64,000 nt of DNA from Arthrobacter sp. ZGTC131 (GTDB taxonomy: Bacteria; Actinomycetota; Actinomycetes; Actinomycetales; Micrococcaceae): contig NZ_PJIK01000011.1 of NCBI RefSeq assembly GCF_002929275.1, forward strand, positions 1-64,000, written 5' to 3'. A model generated the notes under the pieces. That model made no database searches and was not told the DNA's origin. It saw only the letters and a program-made list of their open reading frames with translations. Both the position numbers and the translations under genes were made by a program. The stretch's first letter is position 1; each line of letters opens with the position of its first letter. Below are positions 7,907-16,995 of the stretch, one piece after another.

Positions 7907-9793
7907 CTATGGCGTCAGAATGACGAAGCCCGCTGGCGGAACGGTGACACTGATCGCGCGCCCGTTCCGTGCTTCCGCCGCCACCTCCAACCCCGGCTTC
8001 GTCTGGTCGGTTGAATAGGCGTATTTGAACTTGCTGCCCACCGCGTGCAGGCGCGAGTCGATGGTCACCCAGGCCGTCCTTGATGCACCCACGTCCGTGT
8101 TGATGGCGCACACGACCTCACGGTTTGCCAAGATTCGGCTCCATGCGACGATGGTCGTCATTCGGCCCTCACCGATCCGATCCGGATACCAGAACGCGCC
8201 GCCGTCCTCAGAGATCTGCCGCATGTACTGCCGGCCGCGGCGCAGTGCGAGGTCGCCGGTCCGAACGGCAAGAATTTTGGCCAGTTCCTGGTAGGTCTGG
8301 CCTGTCTCGTCGAAGAAGTGCCTGTTCCGGCTCATGAACGAACCGAAACCGCCCCCGAACATCGTTTCGCGGATGTATCTGTCCGCCTTGTCATTGCTTT
8401 GGGGCTGCGGATTGACAGGCGTGGGGAATTTACCGTCGAAGCGCTGTTCACTGCCGTAGTAGATGCAAGGGATCCCCAGCGTGGTTGCATTCATGGCCAG
8501 GACGGCCAGTTCCAGTGCACGACCTTCCGGGTCGGATGCGAACCGCGCCTTGTGGTTCGGGCCCATACGGATAAGATCATGGTCGTCAAAGCCGGTAACC
8601 ACGTGATTCCGGAACCAGGTGTGGGATGGCTTGACGACCTCACTCGAGTTTCGGAAGAGTTCGAAGTAGTTGGCCGGGTTTCCCCATCCCTTGGCGGCGT
8701 CGACCATGAACCGCTGAACGTCCGCCAAGCCCAAGGCAGCGTCGAGCCCCGTCTGGTCACGGGTCGTGATCGCATCTTGGCGGCTGCCTCCAATCTCTCC
8801 CACCAGGAAGAACGCATCCTTGCCGATGGACTGGGCGAACTCATGCACCTCGGAGGCGAAGAACCGGGTTGCGCCATGGTCCATGTGCTTGACGGTGTCG
8901 ACCCGGAAGCCGTCCGGGTCGGCGTAGGCGATCCAGTACTCATAGGCCTCGGCGAGGGTTCGAAGGGCTTCCGACGGAACATAGTCAGGCAGAGGCCCCG
9001 TCCCCTGATGAATGTCTTTCAGGCCGTTGAAGTCGCCTTCAATTGCATCCAGATTACGGTCGTTCCAGTTGACGATCTCCCCCTTGCGGGTGAAGGCATC
9101 CTCAGACTGGAGCTCCTTTGGCCACACGGCGCTGTCCACGTCTGCGACGTTGACGGGATTCGGGAAGGGCAGGGTGGCCGCACCACCGGGGTCTCGCCAT
9201 CCCCGAACCGGATAAGTCACCCCACTCCATGGTGGCCTGTAAGAGTGCCCGGCCGGGTCGACGGTGTCGTACTCGAAGACGTCAGCCGAATGGTTCAGGA
9301 TCACGTCCAGGATGACGTACAGCCCGGCGTTATGCGCGGCCGCAACAAGGTCCTTGAAGTCCTGGTCGGTGCCGAAGTGGGGGTCGACTTCAAGGAAGTT
9401 CTGAATCCCGTAGCCGTGATAGTCATCCACGGCTTTCCGTTGCCGCAGCACCGGGCTGATCCATAACGTCGAGACCCCGAGTCGCTTCAGGTAACCGAGT
9501 TTGGATGTGATCCCTTTGAGGGTGCCGCCCAGCCATTGGGTGCCGGCCGCCTCCCACGCTTGTATGTCGGCTGGGTTCCCAACCGCGTTGCCAGTATCGG
9601 CGGGCGTGAACGGTTGGGTGGTGCCCTGGACGACGTTGCCGGCGACATCCTTGTAGCCGTTCTCTTTGCCATTGGAGAATCGGTCGACCAGGAGGAAGTA
9701 GATCACTTGATCTGACCAGTCGCGCGGCGACGGGTGGTAGTGGTTCTGTTGCAGGATTTGTGCCCACTGGATGTCTTTGATCGAAAGCATCAT
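7907..9793 (-). CDS. GH13-family alpha-amylase-type glycoside hydrolase
   Basis: The 628-residue protein has the four conserved GH13 regions in order: DVILNHSADVF (region I), GFRVDTVKHM with the nucleophile Asp (II), LVGEIGG with the acid/base Glu (III) and FDDHDLI (IV). Earlier motifs include QVIYFLLVDRFSNG and LKGITSKLGYLKRLGVSTLWISPV. The C-terminal all-beta domain ends GFVILTP. No signal peptide is seen, so it probably acts in the cytoplasm on maltodextrin or glycogen-type substrates. The frame is open to 9919, but the ATG-ATG at 9793 with TGAGGC just before it is the best start. A truncated relative lies at 16126-16990, and a branching-enzyme-like remnant at 25830-26513. Confidence 0.88.
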   Translation of the reverse strand: MMLSIKDIQWAQILQQNHYHPSPRDWSDQVIYFLLVDRFSNGKENGYKDVAGNVVQGTTQPFTPADTGNAVGNPADIQAWEAAGTQWLGGTLKGITSKLGYLKRLGVSTLWISPVLRQRKAVDDYHGYGIQNFLEVDPHFGTDQDFKDLVAAAHNAGLYVILDVILNHSADVFEYDTVDPAGHSYRPPWSGVTYPVRGWRDPGGAATLPFPNPVNVADVDSAVWPKELQSEDAFTRKGEIVNWNDRNLDAIEGDFNGLKDIHQGTGPLPDYVPSEALRTLAEAYEYWIAYADPDGFRVDTVKHMDHGATRFFASEVHEFAQSIGKDAFFLVGEIGGSRQDAITTRDQTGLDAALGLADVQRFMVDAAKGWGNPANYFELFRNSSEVVKPSHTWFRNHVVTGFDDHDLIRMGPNHKARFASDPEGRALELAVLAMNATTLGIPCIYYGSEQRFDGKFPTPVNPQPQSNDKADRYIRETMFGGGFGSFMSRNRHFFDETGQTYQELAKILAVRTGDLALRRGRQYMRQISEDGGAFWYPDRIGEGRMTTIVAWSRILANREVVCAINTDVGASRTAWVTIDSRLHAVGSKFKYAYSTDQTKPGLEVAAEARNGRAISVTVPPAGFVILTP

Positions 9794-10097
9794 TGCCTCA
9801 CCATCATTTGCAAGATGTTGCAGGGGGAAAGCCGGCTCACGCCTGCTTCCCAAGGGAACGGCCCGCACCTCATCGAACGGGGTTCCGCCGCGGCAGCGGC
9901 CAGGCGCGCAAGGCGCCACTCGCTGTCACACGTCCATGCAGCTCATGGTGGCTGAGCTGCGTGGAGCGGCATGACGAGCCCAAGTATGGCGAAGAAGGCC
10001 ACGGTGCGGAAGTGGCTTTCAGAAAGCCGGGAGTCCGGGACTCGGGTCGCCGCCGCCAAGGCTTTATTTTCTGGGTCGAAATCCGGAGTACCTACCT
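9794..10097. other. no recognisable gene
   Basis: Open frames here are GC-driven and match no family. The stretch separates the alpha-amylase start from a short minus-strand gene fragment. Confidence 0.4.
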
Positions 10098-10496
10098 TTA
10101 CTGCTCCGGCCGCAGTGGTAGGAATTCGTCGACGGCGTCCTTCCAGCCGGCGGCCTCCAGGTCGATGCCGAGGTTCTCCGGCATGGGTGTGTCAACTGGT
10201 GCGACATACAGCTTGATCTCTCCTGGCGGCACCCAAGAGCTGGCGGTGACCGTCACTTCCCCGGTGAAGATGTCTTCGGGGAGGTCCAGCCAGGCCCGGG
10301 TCTGCAGCTGCTCGATGAGGTGCAGTGTTCCGATGACGGCGAGCATTTCCCGGCTGACCGTGTGCATGGCGGCCAAGTACATTTCCTCCGGGTACATCCC
10401 GCCGCTGTAGGAGCGGCGGACTGCGTCCTCGTGGAGGAGGTGCCCGTACAGCCACGCTCCTGCGAGCTGCTTGTTGGTGAGCGTGCCGCACCCCAC
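10098..10496 (-). CDS. hypothetical protein, probably truncated at its N terminus
   Basis: The frame encodes 132 residues with a natural composition: LTNKQLAGAWLYGHLLHEDAV, then EEMYLAAMHTVSREMLAVIGTLHLIEQLQ, then beta-rich DIFTGEVTVTASSWVPPGE. The protein begins abruptly only about 70 bases from the att-like core at 10568, and no ribosome binding site precedes the ATG. That suggests the 5' part was lost at the island junction. I recognise no family. Confidence 0.45.
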   Translation of the reverse strand: MGCGTLTNKQLAGAWLYGHLLHEDAVRRSYSGGMYPEEMYLAAMHTVSREMLAVIGTLHLIEQLQTRAWLDLPEDIFTGEVTVTASSWVPPGEIKLYVAPVDTPMPENLGIDLEAAGWKDAVDEFLPLRPEQ

Positions 10497-10567
10497 CGCG
10501 TCTCAACACTTTGGGCGGTTTTGTCAACACCCAAAGAGGAACAGATCCCTGACCTGCGATAACACTG

Positions 10568-10699
10568 TGCCCGAGGTGGGACTCGAACCGCATTCCAGCC
10601 CTTGCAAGCACTGGGAACTCCCGAAAACATAGGCAATTCCAGCCAGTCCGGCCGATGTACGACCCGGTCCGAGGCCCAAAGTGTGGACATTGTCCACAC
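10568..10699. repeat. second att-like repeat (core plus right arm)
   Basis: The core TGCCCGAGGTGGGACTCGAA matches the tRNA-Leu 3' end at 50349. The right arm matches the copy at 31147-31278 nearly base for base (GGGAACTCCCGAAAACATA, GATGTACGACC) and closes with the palindrome GTGTGGACATTGTCCACAC at 10681-10699. That palindrome contains an exact DnaA box (TTGTCCACA) and an overlapping reverse one. Similarity to the leftmost copy continues beyond it (GGGGGCGCGGCAGTTCT near 10744 and 3420). It marks the junction between island units A and B. Confidence 0.85.
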
Positions 10700-11220
10700 C
10701 CCCATTTCATCAACCCAAGCATTTCAGCAGGCACTCCCCAAGCCGGGGGCGCGGCAGTTCTGTGTTCTGCGCCAGGAGCCTTCCGGAACGGAACTCCGGC
10801 CACCCGCAGCATCAGATGCCCTCTGCAGAGCCGACAGAACGGCCGTTATCGGCGTTAAAAACAACCGGAGTAGAAGTAGCCGCGAGAACTCCCGTTCCTG
10901 AAGAAATCGGCATTTCCCCTCGTCAGGCAGCCTTTGCGGCGACGGGGGTACGAATGACCCCAGTCGTGCATGGCCCAAAGCCGCCCTAGTTCCGCACGTT
11001 CAGGAAGCAGGAGCCTGTCCTCAGCAACGGAAACCTGAGGCGTTACTTCACTTCACTGCAGGAAAGATTTCCAAAGCATGTCGAGGTGGAGCGCAACATG
11101 TCCGCCAACCAGATCATCGTCCGGCACGCGGCGCCTACTCAGGTGCTCGAAGCTCCCCTCAAGACGCTCGTCGACCACGGCTAGTTCTACCTGCCGTCAC
11201 CGGTCAGTCGCCCGAAACCC
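10700..11220. other. arm sequence and unassigned DNA
   Basis: The first ~70 bases continue the repeat arm. A plus-strand frame ending at 11184 (NMSANQIIVRHAAPTQVLE) has plausible composition but no start or known family. Nothing else is supported. Confidence 0.35.
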
Positions 11221-12101
11221 TTACTTCGCAGCGATGACCCGGTCCAGTGGCTGAAGGAGCCCCGCGTAAAACTTCGGGGCGGACCGGCCAGTGGTGGGTT
11301 CGGCCATTCTGATGGCCCATCTTTCACCGTCGTCGAATCCAAGGACGAGCGTGAGGGCCTGCGATCTCTTGGGGACAAGTCCGGCGGCTGTGAACGGAAG
11401 TGTCGTTCCGGGAGGCAAGCCCACACGGCCCCACACCATGTCCTCAATATCCTGGACATCAGCGACGTCGTCATCCTCCGCGTCGCCGGTGAAAACGCCG
11501 AGGTCGATGACGCCGATGCGCTGGGTGGAAACAGCGAGGATAACATCCGCGACGGGATCAAGGTCTTCATCCAATGTGGTGCCGAAGTAGTATTCGATCC
11601 TGTCAGGCCGCGACCCGTTCTCGCCCAGCTGCCCTGCGGCAATTTCGCGGATTCTGAGGTCGGTTTTAGCCGTGGTGTCCAGTGTTTTACCCAAGGCCGC
11701 AGCGATGCGGACAGCATCGTCATACTTGGCCAGGACAAAATCGATGATGAACCCCTGGCTTGCTCCGATGCGGATCACCGGTATTTGGCTACCGACCGCC
11801 GAGACTCTGTCCGGCAACACAATTCCGTGAGTGGGAATCAACGCAGGCGTAGGCAACTGGACTTGGACCGCGGCTATGTCCGCCTCATTCAGAACGGCGT
11901 CCAGCTTGTGCAGCTCGGGGCCAGGAAACCGCTCCAGTCCACTCCTGCAAGAACTGAAACTGCCTGAGGGGAGACTACGAGGACCGCTTTCGTGGCCTTC
12001 AAACCAAGTGCAATCCGTCCCTCAGCTGATTCCAGCGGAGCAGCTGCCAGATCCCTACGGCCGAGGGCTTCGAACTTTCGGCGAATCATGGCCGTGTCCA
12101 T
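11221..12101 (-). pseudogene. hypothetical protein interrupted by one frameshift
   Basis: An ATG at 12101 (GGGGGAAG upstream) opens MDTAMIRRKFEALGRRDLAA and KATKAVLVVSPQAVSVLAG. Near 11940 the frame must shift to read LERFPGPELHKLDAVLNEAD, and it then continues in one frame (LPTPALIPTHGIVLPDR, GFIIDFVLAKYDDAVRIAAAL, EYYFGTTLDEDLDPVADVIL) to the stop at 11221. The joined protein is about 290 residues with no recognised family. A single indel could be real decay or a sequencing error. Confidence 0.5.
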
Positions 12102-12238
12102 CCGTGCTTCCCCCTTCACAGACCACGCATCAGGCCTCGTGCGCGGCTGGGCACCATGATAGGCCTTTCTCCTCCTGGAGGGGTAGCAATTATGGTGCCT
12201 GGCCGGCCCCGTGCACGGCTCCACCAGTCTCCGTACAC

Positions 12239-12736
12239 ATGTGGCTCATGGAATCGCCTGTGAACCCCCGCCTGATGTTCTCCCACAACGTCCCCGACAC
12301 GGAGCCCGCTGTGGGCACCGTTGCTGAGTTCCGGAGCGCCTTCCTCTCAGGGGCCGGCGCCGGATCCGGGATGCTCGCGAGTACCGAGCTCGGCTGGGCG
12401 GATTCACCCAGCGGCCGCGATGCGCGCAGCCGGAAATCTTTGACGGACCTGGACACCATCAATGCCGCCATCCTGAAGGAGAATCCCGCCAGCAAGGCCA
12501 ACTTCGGTGCAGTCAACGTCCGCATCATCGCCCACCCGGGCAACTTCCGCACGCGCTTCGTCGAGCTGGAATCAGCTGTCTACTCGGCCGCCGAGCGCCT
12601 GGGCATCCCGACCCGTGTGTTCCGCACAGGTATCGGCACCCAGGACGTCCACCCGCCGGCCCTGAACCGTGAACTGGAATCCCAGCTCGCCGCCTCGCGA
12701 GACCGTTGCACATCCCCCACCGGGGCCGGTGAGTAG
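12239..12736 (+). CDS. hypothetical protein of a small-gene cassette
   Basis: The 165-residue protein (MWLMESPVNPRLMFSHNVPD) includes EFRSAFLSGAGAGSGMLAS, SLTDLDTINAAILKENPASK and VRIIAHPGNFRTRFVELESA. An alternative ATG lies at 12248. The frame is open further upstream, but composition becomes natural only here. It is the first of four or five closely packed short genes running to 14021, an arrangement typical of phage or integrative-element modules. The next gene starts at its last base. Function is unknown. Confidence 0.5.
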   Translation: MWLMESPVNPRLMFSHNVPDTEPAVGTVAEFRSAFLSGAGAGSGMLASTELGWADSPSGRDARSRKSLTDLDTINAAILKENPASKANFGAVNVRIIAHPGNFRTRFVELESAVYSAAERLGIPTRVFRTGIGTQDVHPPALNRELESQLAASRDRCTSPTGAGE

Positions 12737-13002
12737 TGGAGAGCATGATCCTCCTGACCCTGATCGCGGCCACGGCCATCATCTCGTCGCAGCTCACCAC
12801 GTACTTCACGAGCCGCCGGGAGGTTGAGGATGCTCCCGGTTTCGGCGCTCTCGCCCCCGTTTGGCGCGAGGGGTACGTCCAGGGCGTCGCTGACCAGGAA
12901 TACGCCACCATGGCCGATTTCAGCCATGACGGCTACGGCAGGGTTGGGCCTAATCGGGCAAACCCCTACCCCGGCAGCGAGAAGGAGTCCCTCAAGGCTT
13001 GA
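12736..13002 (+). CDS. small membrane-anchored hypothetical protein
   Basis: The 88-residue protein starts at GTG 12736 (or ATG 12745). Residues 4-18 (MILLTLIAATAIISS) form a short N-terminal hydrophobic anchor. The rest is hydrophilic, with REGYVQGVADQEYATMADF and a C-terminal GPNRANPYPGSEKES. It overlaps the stop of the preceding gene, so the two are likely co-translated. No family is recognised. Confidence 0.45.
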   Translation: MESMILLTLIAATAIISSQLTTYFTSRREVEDAPGFGALAPVWREGYVQGVADQEYATMADFSHDGYGRVGPNRANPYPGSEKESLKA

Positions 13003-13024
13003 CCTCACTCCCCGCCGCTCAATC

Positions 13025-13276
13025 ATGGTCCAGGGCATCAATTCCGGGCAGACTCTCGCCCACGGCCGCGGCGGCAAGCACTGGACCGCCCTTGCCGACG
13101 CAGACACCAAAGATATGGTCCGCCACGGCATCACCGATGAGCCCCTCGTGGGGCTGGAAGTGCAGTGCCGACGGACTAAGCAGACCGGGCGTATACGCAT
13201 CCCCTTGGACAGGACCGTGCGCATCGTGAAGGAAGCCGGACCCATCGCCGCGCAGCGGGAAAGGGCGTCCCCATGA
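13025..13276 (+). CDS. small hypothetical protein
   Basis: Translation from the ATG at 13025 gives 83 residues (MVQGINSGQTLAHGRGGKHW, DEPLVGLEVQCRRTKQTGR, IRIPLDRTVRIVKEAG), which looks like a small beta-rich fold. The following gene begins ATGA across its stop codon, a sign of coupling. The open frame extends upstream, but that part is shadow of the preceding gene. Confidence 0.45.
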   Translation: MVQGINSGQTLAHGRGGKHWTALADADTKDMVRHGITDEPLVGLEVQCRRTKQTGRIRIPLDRTVRIVKEAGPIAAQRERASP

Positions 13277-13722
13277 TTCGCCACAACCCGGAGTACATGC
13301 TTGCCGACGGATCGCCGCGCTACTGCATCCGCACCGCCGGCGCTGGGCCCGCTCACGTCACCACCATTCCAAGCCTCGTCCGGGTCGGGCAGACGGCGGA
13401 CGCCGCGGCCCTGCTTGACGCTGCCGAACTGAAGCTGGCCGTGCAGCACCGCTTCGTCCTCGACCGGGTCAACCACGCTGACGCCGAAATTATCTCCGGG
13501 CTGCGGGAAGATCACCCCGAACAGCTCAAGGAAGCAAAGGCAATCGTCGCCAAGCGACTGGGCTCCCCGTCGCTGTGGCTGCGCGGCGCGAAGACTGCCT
13601 ACACCGAGGCAGTCATCGATGAGGCCCAGATGGACGGCACTCTTGTGAACCAGCTGGTTGCGTCCCTTAAGTCCATCGGCCCCTCCGCTGCATCACTGCG
13701 ATCGTGGCCGGTCTTGTGGTGA
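13273..13722 (+). CDS. hypothetical protein of the small-gene cassette
   Basis: The 149-residue protein has MIRHNPEYMLADGSPRYCIR, a helical stretch TADAAALLDAAELKLAVQHR and REDHPEQLKEAKAIVAKRLG. It overlaps the previous gene by ATGA. Its last ten residues overlap the next frame (from 13704), which carries a hydrophobic stretch. A frameshift joining the two into one membrane protein is possible but not required. Confidence 0.45.
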   Translation: MIRHNPEYMLADGSPRYCIRTAGAGPAHVTTIPSLVRVGQTADAAALLDAAELKLAVQHRFVLDRVNHADAEIISGLREDHPEQLKEAKAIVAKRLGSPSLWLRGAKTAYTEAVIDEAQMDGTLVNQLVASLKSIGPSAASLRSWPVLW

Positions 13723-14021
13723 CAGATGCCCCGCCCCTGCCTTCGCTGGCCATCGTCATCGGCATGATCCTGGCGAGGCGCCACATCCAGCGGAAGTTGA
13801 GCCGGACGATGGACCCCGGAAGCCTGCCGACGCGGACTGACCGGGAGGACGCCCGATCCCTTTGGGAGGACCTCGTGAACGCCACCCTGGTGGCCGTTCT
13901 GCAGCGCAAGGGAATCCCGCTCGACCAGGCCACAACTAAGGTCGCCCTCCGCGGCTGGAACCACACGTGCTACGTCACTTCCGTTGCCCAGGAACTGCGC
14001 ACCGACCACGCGCAGCCGTAA
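13704..14021 (+). CDS. small hypothetical protein with one membrane segment
   Basis: From the GTG at 13704 the protein has 105 residues. Residues 2-25 (VVTDAPPLPSLAIVIGMILA) could cross the membrane once. The remainder is soluble (DREDARSLWEDLVNATLVAV, GWNHTCYVTSVAQELR). It may be the continuation of the preceding frame. No family is recognised. Confidence 0.35.
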   Translation: MAGLVVTDAPPLPSLAIVIGMILARRHIQRKLSRTMDPGSLPTRTDREDARSLWEDLVNATLVAVLQRKGIPLDQATTKVALRGWNHTCYVTSVAQELRTDHAQP

Positions 14022-14458
14022 CAGTGCGGCGTTTACGCCGACGTCACGAGGCATGTGTTGCTTTACCCCTCGCGCCCCGCTCATCCGCTGTGGCAAATGG
14101 TTTCGATGAGCGAAGCCTTGCGCGACGCCTGTCGGCAAAGACGGACGCCTTTTGCCACAGGCCGTTATGCCGAAGCGGTTAACCGCAACGATGCATCCTA
14201 CGAGGCAACTAGCAATTTGTATCCCCGGCAAATCATTTTCCAGGCGGCAATCTTGAGCAAACCTTATGCAAACGTTGGCGGATTCCTGATTCGTGTGCAG
14301 CAGGATCAACGTAGCCGACTTCTGCCGGCTCTCGGGCCATCTTTTGGCAGAACGCCACAAGTCGCTATCTGCAGACAGCCGAGGCGGACCCGAGCAATGG
14401 GGAGTCCGCGACTTTCCAGCATGTGGGTAATCGCGGACTGAGAGTAAGGTGAAATGCC
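14022..14458. other. gap with a long-range inverted repeat
   Basis: No gene is supported. CTGTGGCAAA at 14088-14097 and TTTGCCACAG at 14151-14160 are exact inverted repeats 53 bases apart and could form a stem. The function is unknown. Confidence 0.35.
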
Positions 14459-14713
14459 ATGACAAGCGATGATCGTCCGTCAGGAATCTCCGAGCATGAC
14501 GGAGCAGGCTCGGCGATTCCGCCCATGGGCACGCTAGTCATCCGGACATGGTACGAGCCGGGTCAGGTGCCCGCTTTCCGCGCCAGGTTAACTTATAGCC
14601 GGGGTCCGGACGGTGAACCCAACACGGTCTCCACTGCCGATCCCGACGAGGCCTTGAGTATCGTGCGTCATTGGCTCTTTGCCCAGCCTGGCTCCCCGGG
14701 CGAAGTGACGTGA
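14459..14713 (+). CDS. small hypothetical protein
   Basis: This 84-residue protein has an ATG preceded by AAGGTG at a workable distance. After a polar start, MGTLVIRTWYEPGQVPAFRA, LTYSRGPDGEPNT and DPDEALSIVRHWL suggest a compact alpha/beta fold of the size and style of conserved actinobacterial orphan proteins. It stands alone, upstream of and convergent to the SARP-like regulator gene. Function is unknown. Confidence 0.5.
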   Translation: MTSDDRPSGISEHDGAGSAIPPMGTLVIRTWYEPGQVPAFRARLTYSRGPDGEPNTVSTADPDEALSIVRHWLFAQPGSPGEVT

Positions 14714-14880
14714 GCATCCGGAGCTTAGAAGCAGCATTGCCGGAACCAGCCGCGGAACTCCCCAAGCGTTATCGTCGTCGACCGCTGAGGATTGGCTTAT
14801 GGCTATGACCCCGACCCGCTGCGCGTCTACGGCTCGGGCGGCCTTGGAAACGTGTCTTTCATTCCGCTTCAGTTGCGCTG

Positions 14881-15588
14881 TCACCGAACGTCCGCAACAA
14901 GTCTTCGAATCACTTCCGACGGAGCAATCCCCATATCCGCCTTAAGCTGCGCTTCATACTTCTCGAAGACCCGAAGTGCAGACGCGTTGTTACCCTGCTG
15001 TCGCTCAGCCTGAATTATGAGTCCAACCGCTCTTTCGTAGAGCGGTTCAAGTTCCAGTACTGCCTCGGAGGCTTCCAATGCGACCTCGTAGTCGCAGCGC
15101 GCCAGCGACTCGCGGGCTATGACGAGCAGGGCGTGTAGACGGTCCTGCCTAAGCCTGGTCTGTTCAAAGATGACCCAGTCGTCGTACCAGCCGGGTAGCA
15201 GATCTGCATGACGTAACTCGTGAAGGCAGGAAGCAGCGTTGCCGTTGAGCCCGACTTGGCACAGTTGCCGAATTTGCGATCGGACGCGGTGAAGGTCAAC
15301 GTCCGCCAGTTCGCTGAGTGAAAGCACGGCCCCGCCGTTGATTAACAGGCCCGGCACCTGTCTAGTGACGAGATGCACGCTCACACGCAGGCTTTCCATG
15401 GCTCGCGGCTCGGAATGCTCCGGCCAAAGTAGCCCGACCAGATAGCTCCGGGGGCGCGGACCGTTTATCGCCAGCGCCGTAATCAGCCGTTGTTGGCGCG
15501 GTGCGACGTAAACGATATTGGCGCCCCAAAGAAGTTGCCATGACTGAAACAGGCTTAACTGAAAATCCCCATAGTCACCGTTGCCCAT
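14881..15588 (-). CDS. SARP-type transcriptional activator (winged helix plus BTAD domain)
   Basis: The 235-residue protein has the two-domain layout of SARP regulators. Residues 1-100 form an OmpR-like winged-helix part (QQRLITALAINGPRPRSYLV, LLWPEHSEPRAMESLRVSV). The remainder is the bacterial transcriptional activator domain, with LLPGWYDDWVIFEQTRLRQ, ALEASEAVLELEPLYERAV and RVFEKYEAQLKADMGIAPS. Such proteins activate secondary metabolite and peptide clusters. The ATG at 15588 has GGGGG 7 bases upstream; the open frame goes back to a TTG at 15600. Its targets are unknown. The precursor-like and metalloprotease genes in the same island unit are candidates by proximity only. Confidence 0.75.
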   Translation of the reverse strand: MGNGDYGDFQLSLFQSWQLLWGANIVYVAPRQQRLITALAINGPRPRSYLVGLLWPEHSEPRAMESLRVSVHLVTRQVPGLLINGGAVLSLSELADVDLHRVRSQIRQLCQVGLNGNAASCLHELRHADLLPGWYDDWVIFEQTRLRQDRLHALLVIARESLARCDYEVALEASEAVLELEPLYERAVGLIIQAERQQGNNASALRVFEKYEAQLKADMGIAPSEVIRRLVADVR

Positions 15589-16125
15589 GGATACCCCCAA
15601 AGCCAGTTGCTCTAGAGATCCGGGATAGATCTACGAACGAGGATCCGGAGTTTCGTGAAGGATGTCAATGATCAACGTCATCTGGCGGTTTGGCATCATT
15701 GGGAGTTCGGCAACAATTGTCGCCTACACCTCTGAACTTACGGTCAAGACTTGGTCTGTGCTCGTCGGAATCCAGCGGTTAGCGGTCCCTGTAGACCAAT
15801 GGGCCACTCACCAAAGCAGTCTGCCCACCGACTTTCGGCACTCCGGCTGGCGCACATGTTTCTACACAAGAATATTGATGAGTAGCGCGGACTAGAGGAC
15901 CAATGGTTCTTCGAATAGCTTCAGCGGGCGGCGCGATGGCCGCGTGTGCCAGTTGAAGGCCCACAATAGTCAAGAGGGCTACTCTTCCGACGGCGCGTTG
16001 CAGCCCTTCGGCAAGGCTGGCTACGGGCGGCCATCGATGAGGCATGCGGGGATGCACGTGCGGACGGCGTCACTTGGGTCCCCGAGCGTTTTCGAACTAA
16101 TTCAGCTTGCCAAAGGCTTGCACTT
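15589..16125. other. no supported gene
   Basis: A minus-strand frame at 15779-16057 has a hydrophobic stretch (VALLTIVGLQLAHAAIAPP) that could be a signal peptide, but it lacks a ribosome binding site and any family match. Otherwise nothing is seen. Confidence 0.35.
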
Positions 16126-16990
16126 TCACGGAACCAATATCACGAAGCCCGAGGGTGGAACCTCTATCTGGATAGCCAGCCCGTTCCTGGCCTGAGCCGC
16201 AGTCTGGACCCCCGTTTTGGCCTCATCGGTAGAGAAGACATACCGATACTTATCCCCGGCGGAGTGCAGGCCGGCATCAATCGTCACCCAGACTGACCGG
16301 GCTTGGTCACAGTCGGTGTTGATCGCGCATACGGCCTCCCGGGTCTGACATGATCCGGCTCCAGGCGATGATCGATGTCATCCGCCCTGCGCCTATGCGT
16401 TGGGGATACCAGAAGGAATCCCTGTCCTCGGAGATCGGTCGCAAGTACTGGCGGCCGCGACTCAACGCGAAGTCCTGCCCCCGAATGGCCAGTATCCGGG
16501 CCAGGGCTTTGTAAGTGGGGTTGTTCCGACTGAAACATTGCCGGTCCTTGCTGCGGAAAGGCCCGAATCTTCCGCCGAACATCGCTTCGCGCAGGTAGCG
16601 GTCGTTGTCTCCGGAGCCGTCAAAGCACTGCTCGCTTCCGTAATATATGCACGGAATGCCGAGCGTAGTTGCGTTCAGCGCGAGGGCGGCGAGTTCGAGA
16701 GTCGGTCCCTCCGGGTCGGCCGCGAAGTGCCGCTTTCCGTGCCAGCGCTGGGCATGGTCGTGGTCGTCATAGGAGGTGACGACATTGCCGCGGAACCACG
16801 CGTGGCTCTCCTTCTCGACCTGAATCGAATTGGCGAAAAGGCTGAAGTATTCGTTGGGATCGGTCCAACCCTTGACCGAAGACTCAAGCTTGTCCTGTAG
16901 GTGATCCAAACCAAGAGCGGCATCCAGGCCCGTGGTGCCTTCGACAAAAACAGCGCCGATGAAGTCACTCGCGTCTGCCAAGACACGCTC
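16126..16990 (-). pseudogene. C-terminal half of a GH13 alpha-amylase, truncated and frameshifted
   Basis: The remnant matches the C-terminal half of the intact GH13 at 7907-9793 segment by segment: TGLDAALGLDHLQ, HAWFRGNVVTSYDDHDHAQR (region IV), LNATTLGIPCIYYGSEQCFD and YLRPISEDRDSFWYPQRIG. A one-base shift near 16345 is needed to continue as EAVCAINTDC and YVFSTDEAKTG to PPSGFVILVP and the TGA at 16126. Regions I and II with the nucleophile are gone. At about 16990 an unrelated coding fragment on the other strand abuts it. Confidence 0.75.
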
Positions 16991-16995
16991 GCTGA

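Noticed and set aside
15779-16057. Possible secreted 92-residue protein on the minus strand
   Set aside because: There is a hydrophobic stretch but no ribosome binding site, no conserved tail and surrounding DNA full of debris.
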